Shown here: in pieces, positions 22,293 to 34,289 of the stretch
Layout of the letters: every line of letters begins with the position of its first letter
Position numbering within the stretch: position 1 is the first letter of the stretch
Assembly (NCBI GenBank): GCA_964030475.1
Contig: CAXIPT010000005.1
Coordinates: forward strand, 2,869,627-2,933,626
Direction of reading: 5' to 3'
Origin: Tethya wilhelma
Lineage: Eukaryota > Porifera > Demospongiae > Tethyida > Tethyidae
DNA: 64,000 nt
Program-made: the position numbers and the translations under genes
The notes under the pieces: generated by a model
What the model saw: only the letters and a program-made list of their open reading frames with translations
Database searches by the model: none
What the model was told of the DNA's origin: nothing

Positions 22293-25200
22293 CTAAATCC
22301 AATTTGAAACATATATGCAGACATAAACACATATACATCAACAAGATTCTCACTATACCATCATCCAATATTGTCACAGTAGTCTCTGATGGTGGACCAA
22401 CTGTAATACCAGGAGGAGTGGTTGGAGGACCAAAGGAAACTGTAAAGGTCTCATCGTCTTCTAGAATGGTGTCATCATCAACACTAATAGATACACAGGC
22501 AGTTTGACCCAGTGAAAATGGACCATTGAAGACAACTATTGATGGACCAGACACACTAAAGTCGGTATTCTCCACTGCAGTGCCTGAAAAGAGAATTAGG
22601 ATGGATGTAAAGCCTCTAAGTAAAACACCCTTCGTACAAGTATAACATCATTTCTGAGTTATCTATTACCTCTGTACGTAACGTATGGCTGTAGTTGCCC
22701 TTACAGTTACACTAAAGCACAAATAATGCATATTACAGTTAAACATACCAGACATGATGGTGAATGGCACTGATGCTGAGGTGAAGCTTGGATCCACTGA
22801 GTCAGGTAAAGCCAAAATCTCCAAACAGCACATACTGACTAATCCACTGGACTCTATTAGTTGGACATTCTCTTCTTCAACAGCTACTACAAAGTCATCA
22901 GCTGTAAAAGACACAAATAACTAATATTATTCCAAATTAGGGCCACTTCGAAGAAATAGTTTGTTTCCGGTAACCCGACTGACCCACTAACCAGCTTTCG
23001 GAAGCAAAATTATTTTAAATGTTACTATTACGTAAAGGTCAATTATAATGTTATTCATATTGTTCAGGTGGTACATTTTATACGTATATTGCGCAATTGC
23101 TCATTGATTGCGAAAGCCAGCTTGCGCTCGCAGTTAGGCGCAGTGAATTTAAAGTTAGTATGGCTGGCTTTGAGGTTATTGTGCCACTATCTGTAGTATC
23201 TAGGTCTAAATTTTTGAATTCGGAAGATTTCTAACACGCCATGCTGTTGAAAGCTTGTGGGAGGAGCTTTTAATTGCATGGGTGGGGCTAGTTTTTGCAG
23301 TGAGTACCGACCGACTCACTTGCAATTTCCAGGGTCGGGTTACCAGAAACAAACAATTTCTTCGAAGTGGCCTAGTAGTGGTACAATACACATACACATC
23401 AAAGAAAGTACATTTATAGACATACCATCGCTAGCTAAAATCGTGATATCAACTGCTGAAGATGATCCTGTGATGACATCTGGATTGCTGTTATCATCTA
23501 TGATGCATGAAAATGATTCATCAGGCTCTTTGATTTCATCATCAACTAGTGAAATCATTAACGTCTGCATCAGTGATCCTCCAGCAGGAAATGAGATATC
23601 AGATGGTGCATTAAAATCTTCAGGCTCTACAAATGCATGAACATCACACAAGCATGTTTAGAGGCCACAAGTCTCTACTATACAGTTTTGACTGAATTTA
23701 TACGTACCTGCTGAATCCAAAGTGGTGGAAAATGGCACAGTTACATCAACATCAAGCCCAGATATTCCAGAAAGTGAAACCTCAATGTCAAGAGTTGTAC
23801 CCTCAGCATCAGATAAGGTAGATGGTCCAGCAAAGTTAACAATTGCAGCTACACACAATAATACACACTTGCATCACAGAGTTCACTATTTATGTCAAGT
23901 TAACATGCTATAATTGTAGATAGCCCAACAGTTAGTACAGTAACCATTACTATTGTGCTTTACATGTACCTTCATCATCCATGATAGTCACTGTGACATC
24001 GTCATTAGGACTAAATACAATCACATCAGGTACTGAAGTCCAAAGAGACAATGTAAACTGGTGATCAGCTTCTAAAATATCATCAGGAACAATCATTACA
24101 TCGATACAAGCTGGACTGGCTGCTCCCATTGAGAAACTAGCAGTTGTGCCTCCTGGTGTCATGATGTCTTCGGACAGAGCTGGAGAGTTTATGCATTCAA
24201 AATTAGTACAACTGCATGATCTACACAGGGTGAAATTCTGATAATATAATTTACATATTTCAGAGTCTCCAGTGATCACCATTTGAACACTAGCTGCAAC
24301 TTGAAACATGTCAATACCAATACCCTCGGCACAGATGGAGAGAGTGCCTGCAGTATCTTCAGTTACAGTCATATCTGCTGTCATCATCTGGATTGTAACT
24401 ATACGAATAAAAAAATTGNTAGATCAGCTTATACCCTGGGAGTGGAGACAGTGGCTTGGCTGGGGTTTCAGAATGGGACATAGACCCAATTTCAGCTCTG
24501 CTAGGACCTGTGCTAGAATTTCCAACAATCAATAGGAAGCATCAGTACTGAACCATCAGTATGATGCATTCAGCTCTTCCCAGTAACTATGGAAAATCAA
24601 TGACTCCTAAGTCAGGCGGCAACCCTTAGTGTCTCACTCTTGAAGGGTATTCAGCAGTCATCCACTGACTCCCAAACACGGTACGACCTGGGATGTTCTC
24701 CGAGGCTCTGTTATAAAAAAGCTGCCCCATATATAAGGTTATAAACAACATGCAGTTATCCTTTTTTTCAGCGGCTCTCTCACAAACTAGGTATGCTTAT
24801 GGCACAGACAAATGCTGACAGAGGCTTAGACCTTATAGCTCGTAAAATAATTGACTTGAGATATTGCACTTTCCTAGAAACTGGGGTGTATGAATGCATT
24901 ATTCATGGACTGACCAAATCTAGGAGATTAGGCCCACATATCGAGGTCTTCTTCACACTGTTTTCTCAGAAGACCCTATATATAGAACTTGTGGAGTGTA
25001 AAATTTAAAGCTCTATGAGGAACTTTCTAGAAGATTCGGTATTTTCCCATGGGGAGGGATCGATCACCAGTCTCACAAGCCGGTTAAAGCTAGGTTGTAG
25101 ACTGAAGAACAATTACCAAGAATCTGGCAGATGTGAACACAGATTCCTGGTCTGCTCACTCGACGAGAGGTGCAGCATCAACCTTAGAGTCAGAGCTGCA

Positions 25201-28200
25201 ATAGTCACAACTGGAAACAGTCGCAAAGCTGCAAATTGGAGCACATCCTCATACATTTTGCAGATTATATCACAAACCTGTGAATTCAGCAAGAATGGTT
25301 ATATGTAGGGTCACACACTTGTATTAGCTAAAGCTATTTGTGTCATCTTTGCATAACGCAATATCATTATAATTATATAAACAAACAAACAAACAAGCAA
25401 AAAAAAATGGTGTGTCTGAGAATGAGCCATCCAAGTGATCTTGGGAGCTTTAAACGTACCATGTAGTAAACTAACTATGTTGTTGGAGTGTATCCGGAGC
25501 CTCCGAAGTACAATTTCAGATTCCTCAAGGATTGAGAAGCAATCTGATGAGGAGGATGAATTGTATGAGGTACACGGAGACAACATAGTTAGTTTCCCCC
25601 CCATAATCACCCTCCCTGTGCCAGTATATAACTTTATAATTTTCTTGTGTACTCCTAGGGTCCACAGTTCTCGGTACAGGATATCTGGTAGAAAATATCT
25701 GTTCATTCTTTTACCATATATAAGTGAGAATATTCTGGGTTTATTGATGTACAACTGCAATTGCTTGTTGTAGTGGCAGCCTTAACAGTTATTCTTACTT
25801 AGCTGTCTAGTAGCCATAATATTATACAGGCTGTGAAGTACACTAAATGTTTTCACAGTGTTTATATTACTAACCATAATATTACAATAATTATTGAAAA
25901 GTTAGGTTAGCAGTGGATGTTGCTATCTCTATTCTCTCGCTTTAAAGGCGGTTAGGGCATGCGCAGTCAGGCTATTTATATTTTAAGTATGATGTATAAT
26001 GTGAACTTTGAACTTGCTGATCTTGCAGGGATTTACGAGGTATACCATGTAGTAAACTAACTATGTTGTCTCCGTGTATCCTACACCTCCTCATACAATT
26101 CATCCTCCTCATCAGATTGCTTCTCAATCCTTGAGGAATCTGAAATTATATGTCATGAACACCGGATGAAAACGGGGCCAATTAGGCAAAAATTGTTCCG
26201 GTTTGAAACAAGCTAGCTGCATGCTCGTGATTGTGATGATCCTTACCATAATATACGAAACACGTGCGCGCGCACAGCTCGAGATCTCGTGCTACGTATA
26301 TATGTAGAATCATGTGTGTTATGAGCTGGCATAGACTGCAGAGACATCATTGTGGTACCTTACTAACTGTACAAGAGGTGAGAGTTTAAAATACATGGAG
26401 TTAGCTGATCAGGTATTCATGGTAGTCCATTTCTTTCAGTCTAATTACTTCAAACGTCGCGTGCGAGGCAATTAACTGCACTCAGTGTACAACTAGTTAT
26501 TATTATTTCTTTACAACACANACGTACCATGTAGTAAACTAACTATGTTGTTGGAGTGTATCCGGAGCCTCCGAAGTACAATTTCAGATTCCTCAAGGAT
26601 TGAGAAGCAATCTGATGAGGAGGATGAATTGTATGAGGAGGTGTAGGATACACGGAGACAACATAGTTAGTTTCCCCCCCGTAATCGCCCTCCCTGTGCC
26701 AGTATAACTTCATGATTTTCTTGTGTACTCCTAGGGTCCACAGTTCTCGGTACAGGATATCTGGTAGAAAATCTCTGTTCATTCTTTTACCATAAGTCAG
26801 AATGTTCTGGGTTTATTAATGTACAACTGCAATTGCTTGTTGTAGTGGCAGCCTTAACAGTTATTCTTACTTAGCTGTCTAGTAGCCGTAATATTATACA
26901 GGCTGTGAAGTACACTAAATGTCATCACAGTGTTTATAATATTATTACTAACCATAATATTATAATAATTATTGAAAAGTTAGGTTAGCAGTGGATGTTA
27001 CTATCTCTATTCTCTCGCTTAAAAGGCGGTTAGGGCATGCGCAGTCAGACTATTTAGTATGATGTAATGTGAACTTTGAACTTGCTGATCTTGCAGGGAT
27101 TTATGAGGTATACCATGTAGTAAACTAACTATGTTGTCTCCGTGTATCCTACACCTCCTCATACAATTCATCCTCCTCATCAGATTGCTTCTCAATCCTT
27201 GAGGAATCTGAAATTATAGTGGATGAGTCACTATCATGCATTTTGGACATTAAATTTTAATTATTAAATTTTACAAACCATCATCATCAGAGATTGTAAC
27301 AGTTGTACTAGCATCAGAGCCACCGATTCCTGAAGGGTTGGTTGAAGTAACAGCTACTATAAAAGAATGATCTCCCTCAAAGATGGCATCATCAATGATG
27401 TCGAATGTAAGGCAAGGGAATGGGTCAGTTGGAAATGATGAGGAGGATGTGAACGAATAAACAAGGGAAGAGGGTGAGGTAAAGTCAACACCTTCAGCTG
27501 TATGTTAGCAAAAATAGAATATTATGATAGCTAACACAATAAATAGAAAGTATTGAAACCCAAAAGTAATTAATAGTGTGTACAAACCTGCTACAACAGT
27601 ATCAGTGACTGCCACAGTTACAGTCACATCACACTCCAGTGCTAGTAGTCCACTTGTTGAAACTGAACTGCAAACATCAATGGTAGCACCTGGACCTTCA
27701 ACAGGGTTGGGAGACACTGCTTCAAAACTGAACATGAAATCAGCCTCTATATACAGAAATAAAATAAATGATAAGTGTTTTCATGGAATTCATTAACGTT
27801 AATGTCACATCTTATTCACAGGTGTGAAAATCTTACCATCTTGTGCATCCATAATTACAATGGTTAGTGTAGTGACTCCATCTATAGTGTAACCCATGGA
27901 GGCAGCTACTGAAGCACTCAGACTGATGGTGAAAGAATGATCCCCTTCCAGAGAATTGTCATCAATGATAGACACACTCTCAGCTGTAGTGCGTTCAACA
28001 CCATTGCCATCATTTTCAAGAAACCCAGCAGTGAGGGTGTCCACATCAAAGTCTTGACTCAACACTTTATAGTAATGAAACACGATCAATAGCTTAAACA
28101 TGATGCATAATTTTCACCCAACATAGATACTACTCCACTAGCTATATAGAGCTATAACAAGGTAGTCTGGTTGCTATAGATATATGTAAGTATACTTGAA

Positions 28201-29613
28201 CAAAATTACATCATTATTTTAATTATGGCAAGCATGAGCGAGCTCCAGTGTAGCGTGTCAACTGAGTGGTTTGTATGTCGAGTGAACTAGTGTTTTGCCC
28301 TAATACTTATAAAATTATAGTGAAGTAACATCTGACAGACCACTTTCTGTATATTATATCTGATCTATATTCTAATAGTTCCAAATCAATTGCATGCCAT
28401 GCATGTCACATGTCTACGAAAAATCGCAAAGTCATGGAAATAAACACTGCATGGCTTCGTGTGCTGAGCAAAAAGCCACTGAAGGACTGAGAAGTGTATT
28501 ATGCAAGATAGGCACAGTGAAAAGCACATTTTACCAACAACCTACACGAAGGTAAACTCATTGGATTACTACGTTTATTAGCTAAATCATGGCACGCATC
28601 ACTTACGCAGTGGCCATATAAAACTTATAGGCAGAATAGTTTCACAGGTGAATTAACTACTGCATTAATGTTGGGTGTATTAATGGATGTCAATACTACT
28701 GGATTGCAAGAGCAGAAGCTACAACAGCTGCCAGTAAGAGGTTCTAAACTAGAAAACCTAAAGCTCAAAGTTCAAGAAGCCAAAATTTACAACTGCTAAT
28801 AACTCAGAATACAAGAGCCAGCTGAATATCTGTGTGCATGTACGATGCTAAGACTCCTGAATCACCATGACAGTAACTGTTAGCTGGCAAGAGAGGATCG
28901 ATGGAAGGCCACCTGAGCAGTAATGAGAGTAACTGCAGACTCAAAGAAAATCAACAAGTATTCTGTCAACAAAAAATTTAGCCAAGTGCATGTCTCAGGC
29001 TCGTATAACTCTTTCACCAGTGCTATAACAAACAATATGCGCTAGCCTCATTCCCACAGAGCCACATAGCGTACTAGGCTACCCTTTGACCTTACACTTG
29101 CAATANGACAGTAACTGTTAGCTGGCAAGAGAGGATCGATGGAAGGCCACCTGAGCAGTAATGAGAGTAACTGCAGACTCAAAGAAAATCAACAAGTACT
29201 CTGTCAACAAAAAATGTAGCCAAGTGCATGTCTCAGGCTCGTATAACTCTTTCACCAGTGCTATAACAAACAATATGCGCTAGCCTCATTCCCACAGAGC
29301 CACATAGCGTACTAGGCTACCCTTTGACCTTACACTTGCAATAAGTGTAGGGGTATAATTCCCACATGCAGAACTCCATGCGCATGTGCTTGCTTCTGCT
29401 CACCCATTCTATGCTTGAATTCCACTAGTATTATTATTATAACTATATTCATTCACACACCTGCTTTTTCTCCATCCACTAGTGATAGAGTTACTGACAA
29501 CTCTGCCTCTAAAACTCCTCCTCCTGGTGTAGTCAATTGAAGCGCAATAGACTGGGTGGTTCCCTCATCAAACTCAACCTGACCATCCTGTTCAGCAAAC
29601 TGTACAGTCGCAT
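21739..29613 (-). CDS. Calx-beta repeat protein, block B (12 exons, one full six-domain set)
   Basis: Exons in coding order: 29613-29461, 28064-27837, 27746-27588, 27497-27279, 24398-24255, 24179-23970, 23848-23708, 23626-23426, 22901-22749, 22583-22359, 22292-22140, 21969-21739. Each is a multiple of three with phase-1 introns, and each is the orthologous type of block A exons 1 to 12. Block A and block B are nearly identical from exon 2 to the middle of exon 8, then about 85 percent similar by eye in protein. Block B carries insertions absent from A: about 2.7 kb between exons 4 and 5, and about 430 bases between exons 8 and 9. The last exon has one extra codon (SITDLQA against SGDLQA). No start or stop is visible. 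The transcript would continue into block C, whose first exon lies 1.58 kb further on in the same orientation. Confidence 0.83.
22359..22901 (-). CDS. Calx-beta domain B5 (exons 22901-22749 and 22583-22359)
   Basis: ADDFVVAVEEENVQLIESSG in the first half; GTAVENTDFSVSGPS, SVDDDTILEDDETF and TTVTILDDG in the second. It is nearly identical to C5. Confidence 0.83.
22942..23376. mobile_element. Inverted-repeat element with about 37-base ends, only in block B
   Basis: The left end GGCCACTTCGAAGAAATAG and the right end TTTCTTCGAAGTGGCC are complementary, continuing into GTTTGTTTCCGGTAACCCGAC. It has no ORF and lies in the intron between exon types 8 and 9. Block C has a 30-base relic at about 18413-18440, and block A has none. 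Confidence 0.8.
23426..23848 (-). CDS. Calx-beta domain B4 (exons 23848-23708 and 23626-23426)
   Basis: AIVNFAGPSTLSDAEG in the first half; EPEDFNAPSDISF and LVDDEIKEPDESF in the second. The 81-base intron equals the A4 intron base for base as far as I can read, while the end of the second exon (IIDDNSNPDVITG) matches C4 and not A4. Confidence 0.82.
23970..24398 (-). CDS. Calx-beta domain B3 (exons 24398-24255 and 24179-23970)
   Basis: MTADMTVTEDTAGTLSIC in the first half; VPDDILEADHQFTLSL and DDVTVTIMDDEG in the second. Only a few residues differ from A3. The upstream intron is interrupted by the N at 24419 and an inserted repeat block. Confidence 0.82.
24420..27240. repeat. Insert between exons 4 and 5 of block B, with a duplicated inverted-repeat element
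   Basis: Block A has only 133 bases here. About 25452-26145 and 26524-27215 are near copies of one unit, joined at the N at 26521. Each unit has inverted ends (CAGATTCCTCAAGGATTGAG and its complement) and the motif ACCATGTAGTAAACTAACTA. The part at 24420-25310 is unique in this window and I recognise nothing in it; an ORF of 97 codons at 25015-25308 has no known features. Confidence 0.65.
27279..27746 (-). CDS. Calx-beta domain B2 (exons 27746-27588 and 27497-27279)
   Basis: FSFEAVSPNPVEGPGA in the first half; AEGVDFTSPSSLVYSF with its FEGDHSF core in the second. It is nearly identical to A2, and the intron has the same length class (90 bases). Confidence 0.82.
27837..29613 (-). CDS. Calx-beta domain B1 (exons 29613-29461 and 28064-27837)
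   Basis: DATVQFAEQDGQVEFDEG in the first half; VLSQDFDVDTLTAGF and IIDDNSLEGDHSFT in the second. It differs from A1 by a few residues (for example LSASVAASMG against LSTAVAASMG) and by one extra Gly codon. The intron carries a repeat with an internal duplication at the N at 29106. Confidence 0.8.
28170..29440. repeat. R1-family repeat in intron 1 of block B
   Basis: It matches 18960-19978. A segment of about 236 bases is written twice on either side of the N at 29106 (both start GACAGTAACTGTTAGCTGG), which looks like an unmerged contig overlap. Confidence 0.7.
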
Positions 29614-29694
29614 CTGTGTGGATACATATGCAAACATGCGTATATAAAATAGCTATAATTGTCTTGGAAAACAATAGATGTAACTATGAATAAT

Positions 29695-29995
29695 AATTGG
29701 GGCGAGCATGAGCGAGCCCCAATGTAGTTGTGTGAACGAGTGTTTTGTTCTTATATATATATAGTGGAGCAACGTCCGACCGACCACTTTCCGTATATAT
29801 TCTAATTCTTCCAAAATAACTGCATGCCATGCCACGTGTCTATGAAAAATTGCAAAGCCCTGAAAATTGTCAACACTGGCCTTGCGCACGCGCACACCAA
29901 ACAGAAAGCCACTGAAGGACTGAGAAGTGTCTATGTAATATAGGCACGGCGAAAAGCTAAAGCACATTTTACTACAGGTGGCAAAAACCTACACG
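29695..29995. repeat. Truncated R1-family repeat upstream of block B
   Basis: It starts at the GGGGCGAGCATGAGCGAGCCCC motif and follows the sequence of 20566-20870, then stops in the start of Helitron sequence near 30000. The intron sequence before it (29614-29694) matches the flank of the type-1 exon. Confidence 0.65.
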
Positions 29996-30037
29996 ATGAT
30001 ACTGAGAGTTGAGCAAATGTGTTTGTTTTTAAATTAG

Positions 30038-31192
30038 GATTTGATCCACGGTGCCCCGATTGGCAAGCCTGTTGCCTCCCGGGCAAAGGTATCAGCGGTG
30101 TATGAGGATGACGATGGTTCTGAAATCATATTCACTAGAATGTAAGCACAATCCACCTTCTTTGCTGACCTTAATATCGTGTGCTAATTTAACATAACTT
30201 GCTATAATTATATATATTGTATGTGTGTGTGTGTGTGTGTGTCATCTTTAAATAGAATCATTGGCTCTGGAACAGAGTACTTACAGCAGGCTAGGAGTAG
30301 TGACGAACAACTCGAAGCCAACCTCTCCACCATGCTTCAGAGTGTACGAGGAACCAAGCAGTATTGGTTCAGACGACAGAGTGAGTTGAAGGCCATGATC
30401 AGAGAATTTGGTCCACCGACCTTATTTCTCACATTCAGTTGTGCCGAGTACGAAGCAACTGACATTGCAGAGTACCTTCTCAAGCTCAACAATGTGCCTG
30501 ATAGCTACAGCATTTCAAAGCTCTGTACAGAGGATCCCGTTTCTGTCAGTAGAAAATTTGATTCCAAATTCAGATCCTTCTTTCACAAAGCACTCTTGAA
30601 TGGTGCTGTACTGGGAGATGTAACCCACTACTACTACAAGAAGGAGTACCAGGCTCGTGGTGCTCCCCACTATCATGTCCTGTTGTGGATTCACGGAGCA
30701 CCCGTCATTGGTGAAGACGACCCGAAAGATGTGCTGACCTGGATTCAGGATAGGATCACTCCCGACAAAGAATTTAATCCTGAGTTGCACAGGTTGGTTA
30801 CACGCTACCAGATGCACAAGTGTAGTGCGTACTGTAGGCGTAAGCGAAAGGTTGGTTCAGTGTTCATCACTAGCTGTAGGTTTGGCTTCCCCCGTAAAGT
30901 AGCCTACACTGCCAAGCTGAATGAGGTCAATGAGTGGCTCAAATCAAAAAAGAAAATCTACGAGTTGCCAAGGTCTGAGATGGAGGTTAGAGTCAATGAC
31001 TACAACCCCCTATTACTCTTACTTTGGAAGGCCAACATTGACATCCAATTTGTAGCTGAGTCCTCACTAGCACTAGCCCACTATGTCAGTGGGTATGTGA
31101 CCAAAGCTGAGAGAAGCAACATCCAGGACATCTGGCAAGAGGTCAGTGAGGACAAGAGTATCTACTCCAGGTTGTGGTCCTTTGGCATCCGT
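30038..31192 (+). mobile_element. Helitron Rep (replication initiator) region, partial
   Basis: This is the N-terminal part of a Helitron transposase, the rolling-circle Rep domain that nicks DNA. A small exon (about 30038-30141, [19 protein letters not shown]) appears to splice at GT 30142 and AG 30255 to a long exon from 30256. The long exon has LFLTFSCAEYEATDI, the metal-binding HUH signature RGAPHYHVLLWI near 30656-30691, and the two catalytic tyrosines in HYVSGYVTKAE near 31080-31110. A cysteine pattern (HKCSAYCRR) lies between them. The frame is intact up to the gap at 31193; the helicase half is not seen after it. The first exon assignment is tentative. Confidence 0.82.
30216..30241 (+). 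repeat. TG microsatellite
   Basis: A TGTGTG run in the putative Helitron intron. Confidence 0.85.
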
Positions 31193-32001
31193 NNNNNNNN
31201 NNNNNNNNNNNNNNNNNNNNNNNNNNNNNNNNNNNNNNNNNNNNNNNNNNNNNNNNNNNNNNNNNNNNNNNNNNNNNNNNNNNNNNNNNNNNNNNNNNNN
31301 NNNNNNNNNNNNNNNNNNNNNNNNNNNNNNNNNNNNNNNNNNNNNNNNNNNNNNNNNNNNNNNNNNNNNNNNNNNNNNNNNNNNNNNNNNNNNNNNNNNN
31401 NNNNNNNNNNNNNNNNNNNNNNNNNNNNNNNNNNNNNNNNNNNNNNNNNNNNNNNNNNNNNNNNNNNNNNNNNNNNNNNNNNNNNNNNNNNNNNNNNNNN
31501 NNNNNNNNNNNNNNNNNNNNNNNNNNNNNNNNNNNNNNNNNNNNNNNNNNNNNNNNNNNNNNNNNNNNNNNNNNNNNNNNNNNNNNNNNNNNNNNNNNNN
31601 NNNNNNNNNNNNNNNNNNNNNNNNNNNNNNNNNNNNNNNNNNNNNNNNNNNNNNNNNNNNNNNNNNNNNNNNNNNNNNNNNNNNNNNNNNNNNNNNNNNN
31701 NNNNNNNNNNNNNNNNNNNNNNNNNNNNNNNNNNNNNNNNNNNNNNNNNNNNNNNNNNNNNNNNNNNNNNNNNNNNNNNNNNNNNNNNNNNNNNNNNNNN
31801 NNNNNNNNNNNNNNNNNNNNNNNNNNNNNNNNNNNNNNNNNNNNNNNNNNNNNNNNNNNNNNNNNNNNNNNNNNNNNNNNNNNNNNNNNNNNNNNNNNNN
31901 NNNNNNNNNNNNNNNNNNNNNNNNNNNNNNNNNNNNNNNNNNNNNNNNNNNNNNNNNNNNNNNNNNNNNNNNNNNNNNNNNNNNNNNNNNNNNNNNNNNN
32001 N
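31193..32001. other. Sequencing gap (809 Ns)
   Basis: Unknown sequence. Reading frames drawn across it are meaningless. Confidence 0.99.
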
Positions 32002-33300
32002 AGAGGATTGTGGTAGTCATTTTGTCTGTTTGTGTGTGTGTTTGTTACTAAATTATCTGAAGAACGTCAGCTCTTGAGTAAAAAAAGAAAGGTAGTTTAC
32101 GTACAAGAATTGAAATTATTTGGAAATTTAATCTTGCAAAATGCTGTATTTCCTGAGATTTCAAAGCTTTGTTCATCTCTGAACATCCGTAAGCTTTTTT
32201 TAAATCACACACACAAGGAATAGTTGTGTTGGGTGAAGAATGTCCTTCCCTGTCCCAATGATGTAGGGAAAGGATTATCTTGTTTACGAATGACACTCTC
32301 AATGGCTTCATCTTGCTACATGATAGGAGGAGGTCAACAGCCTAGAAAGAGGTTATGTAGTCAGTGTAAACTCCCTGAACACACAAAAAGATCTTACCCT
32401 AGCAAGTGAATGTATTATGAATGTGTGTACTGCTTTGTTGTGCTTTTTGACGGTGTCTCTTTTGTGTGTAATCGTGTAACTTCCTTCATAACAGGAAGTG
32501 AATATATACCTAATAAGTGTATCGTAGTAGTTGCTATGGTAACATTAATTGGCCTTGGACATGTCATGTCTGCTGCAAGGGTGCTTTTGTAGTGCATTCT
32601 GATTTGTTCATAGAGGTAACACTGCCTATTCAGATCTAAACCTGGAGGAATGAAGCTGGTTGGGAGTCCAATGTCGCATTCTTATGCAACAAATCCCGGC
32701 TCTCCAATTACAGTCCACGTTTCGTATCTTGTGCAAAAAAACCCTGCATGGATATAATGTCCATTTTATAATACATATGTATAAATTATAGCCTCATTCA
32801 GAGTGTGCTGAGGGTTGTGCATTATATACGTACCTTCATTACTCCCCTGGTGAGTAAAGATTTGATCTTGGATGCACGTGTCCCCACTCGATTCAATAGC
32901 TTTACTAGCTCTGTTGATTTCCCACTGCATATAGAACTTGTGTTAATAACACATGAACAGGCATTGTATATGTGTTGTCCATACAAATAGGAGTACAGAA
33001 AGTGCGTACAACTGTTTGGATTTTTAGTTTGATAAGAAGAGGATGTGTGAAATGGTGATCATCTTCCACTCCTCACAGATTTAGTTAATTATACTTGTGT
33101 GGTGTGTGAGGTGTAACCTGCTGATTAGGCAATAAGAACAGTTTTAGGATCATGCATGGACAACGTTGCACTTGGCTTACCTCCTTTACTTTATTATGAA
33201 TGATATATGAGTCAGCTGGTTCAGGGAGGAATTCTTTGGTTAGTATAATTATATAGGCTGTGATTCTTGGAAAGAGGTATGATTCTTGTGTTTTTTACCA
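32002..33300. other. Segment after the gap, no gene recognised
   Basis: A short frame at 32224-32409 ends GGQQPRKRLCSQCKLPEHTK and then RSYPSK, similar to a CCHC zinc knuckle with the last cysteine replaced by tyrosine. It may be a scrap of a transposon protein. The rest shows no coding signal. Confidence 0.4.
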
Positions 33301-33320
33301 ACTTCAGAGGATTGTAGATA

Positions 33321-33840
33321 CACCGGTGACCCATACTTACAATGCTTGCATTGTATTGTTAGTAACAAATTTCAAGTGGGAAACTATAACCACCTCATAC
33401 CAGGGATTGTTTCACTCCTCAGGAGGCAGATTAACTACTGCTCAACTATATAGCTCTCTGTGTATGTTAGGAAGAAGGACTGCTTCAACACTTTGGAGAC
33501 GTGTTAGCCATCATAATCCCAACTGTTAACAAATGTCTACCCATGACTGCATGCCATTGGTCCACCCACATTCCATTGATCCACCCACGTTTCACTGGTC
33601 CACTTATTGGTCCACCCATGACTGCTGTTAGTCACCCACAACTTCAGTTGGTCCACCCATGCCTGCTGTTGTCCTGCCGTAGTTCCACTGTTGCATTCCC
33701 TATGTTTGATGAAGGTTAGCCTTCTCAAGCTCACTACAGATCTCTATGTAAACTATGTTCCTTTTCTCCTTATGCAAAAAATGCGGAAAATGTACTGAAG
33801 ACTCCAAATTAAATGTTCACAAAACAAGAAAGAAGAGCAC
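33321..33840. repeat. Flanking repeat, left copy
   Basis: It shares long stretches with 35792-36260 in the same orientation (for example TTACAATGCTTGCATTGTAT and GGAGGCAGATTAACTACTGC). It contains degenerate GGTCCACCCATG repeats near 33560-33665. Confidence 0.7.
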
Positions 33841-33847
33841 ACAACAC

Positions 33848-34084
33848 TTAACTGTCCATATGGCCACTTCTTTCTTGGTCTGGCTTGTTCATGGTCTTAG
33901 CATCAGCTGGTCCTTGGTAATTGGCTGTCCAAAATTTCTTTGCAGAGGGCCAGTACACTGTTACAGTGTCTCCATCCCGGCTTTCTATGGCCTCAACTGG
34001 AATTTTGTGGGTCTTTCCATTGTAGCGCTTGCTGTTATTGTCTGCCCATGTAACAAATACGTAATTTTTTGCAGACATTTTCAA
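33848..34084 (-). CDS. Small ORF, Tudor/SH3-like sequence pattern (unassigned)
   Basis: 78 residues: YVFVTWADNNSKRYNGK, then IPVEAIESRDGDTVTVYW and a KKFWTANYQG end. The order of short aromatic strands recalls the beta-barrel region often found next to BEN domains or in transposon-encoded proteins. This is pattern resemblance only. It sits between a repeat and the Tc1-type element, so it may be part of a mobile element. Confidence 0.35.
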   Translation of the reverse strand: MKMSAKNYVFVTWADNNSKRYNGKTHKIPVEAIESRDGDTVTVYWPSAKKFWTANYQGPADAKTMNKPDQERSGHMDS

Positions 34085-34289
34085 GCTTCACTGAACTTTC
34101 TACAGATCTAATGACAAGTCTTATAGCTGTGCTTAACAGACTTACAGTACAGACCACGTAAAAGGTAAATGCCTCGCAAGAGTAATGCGCGAGTAATAGA
34201 CACTCGAGTAGTTTTCTAGATTTGTATGAATGGTTCAGTGCCAGATGGAGAATGTTTCTTTGTCATGAATGGTTCAGAATATTCCAAGC

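Noticed and set aside
24793..25308. Short ORFs after the N at 24419 as a host gene
   Set aside because: No start context, splice partners or recognisable motif; likely chance frames in inserted sequence.
25452..27215. A CRISPR-like or regularly spaced repeat
   Set aside because: There are only two long units with inverted ends, no short regular spacers, and the genome is eukaryotic.
30221..32077. A 618-codon frame across the N run and overlapping frames at 31073-32051
   Set aside because: They read through 809 unknown bases; only the part before 31193 is real sequence.
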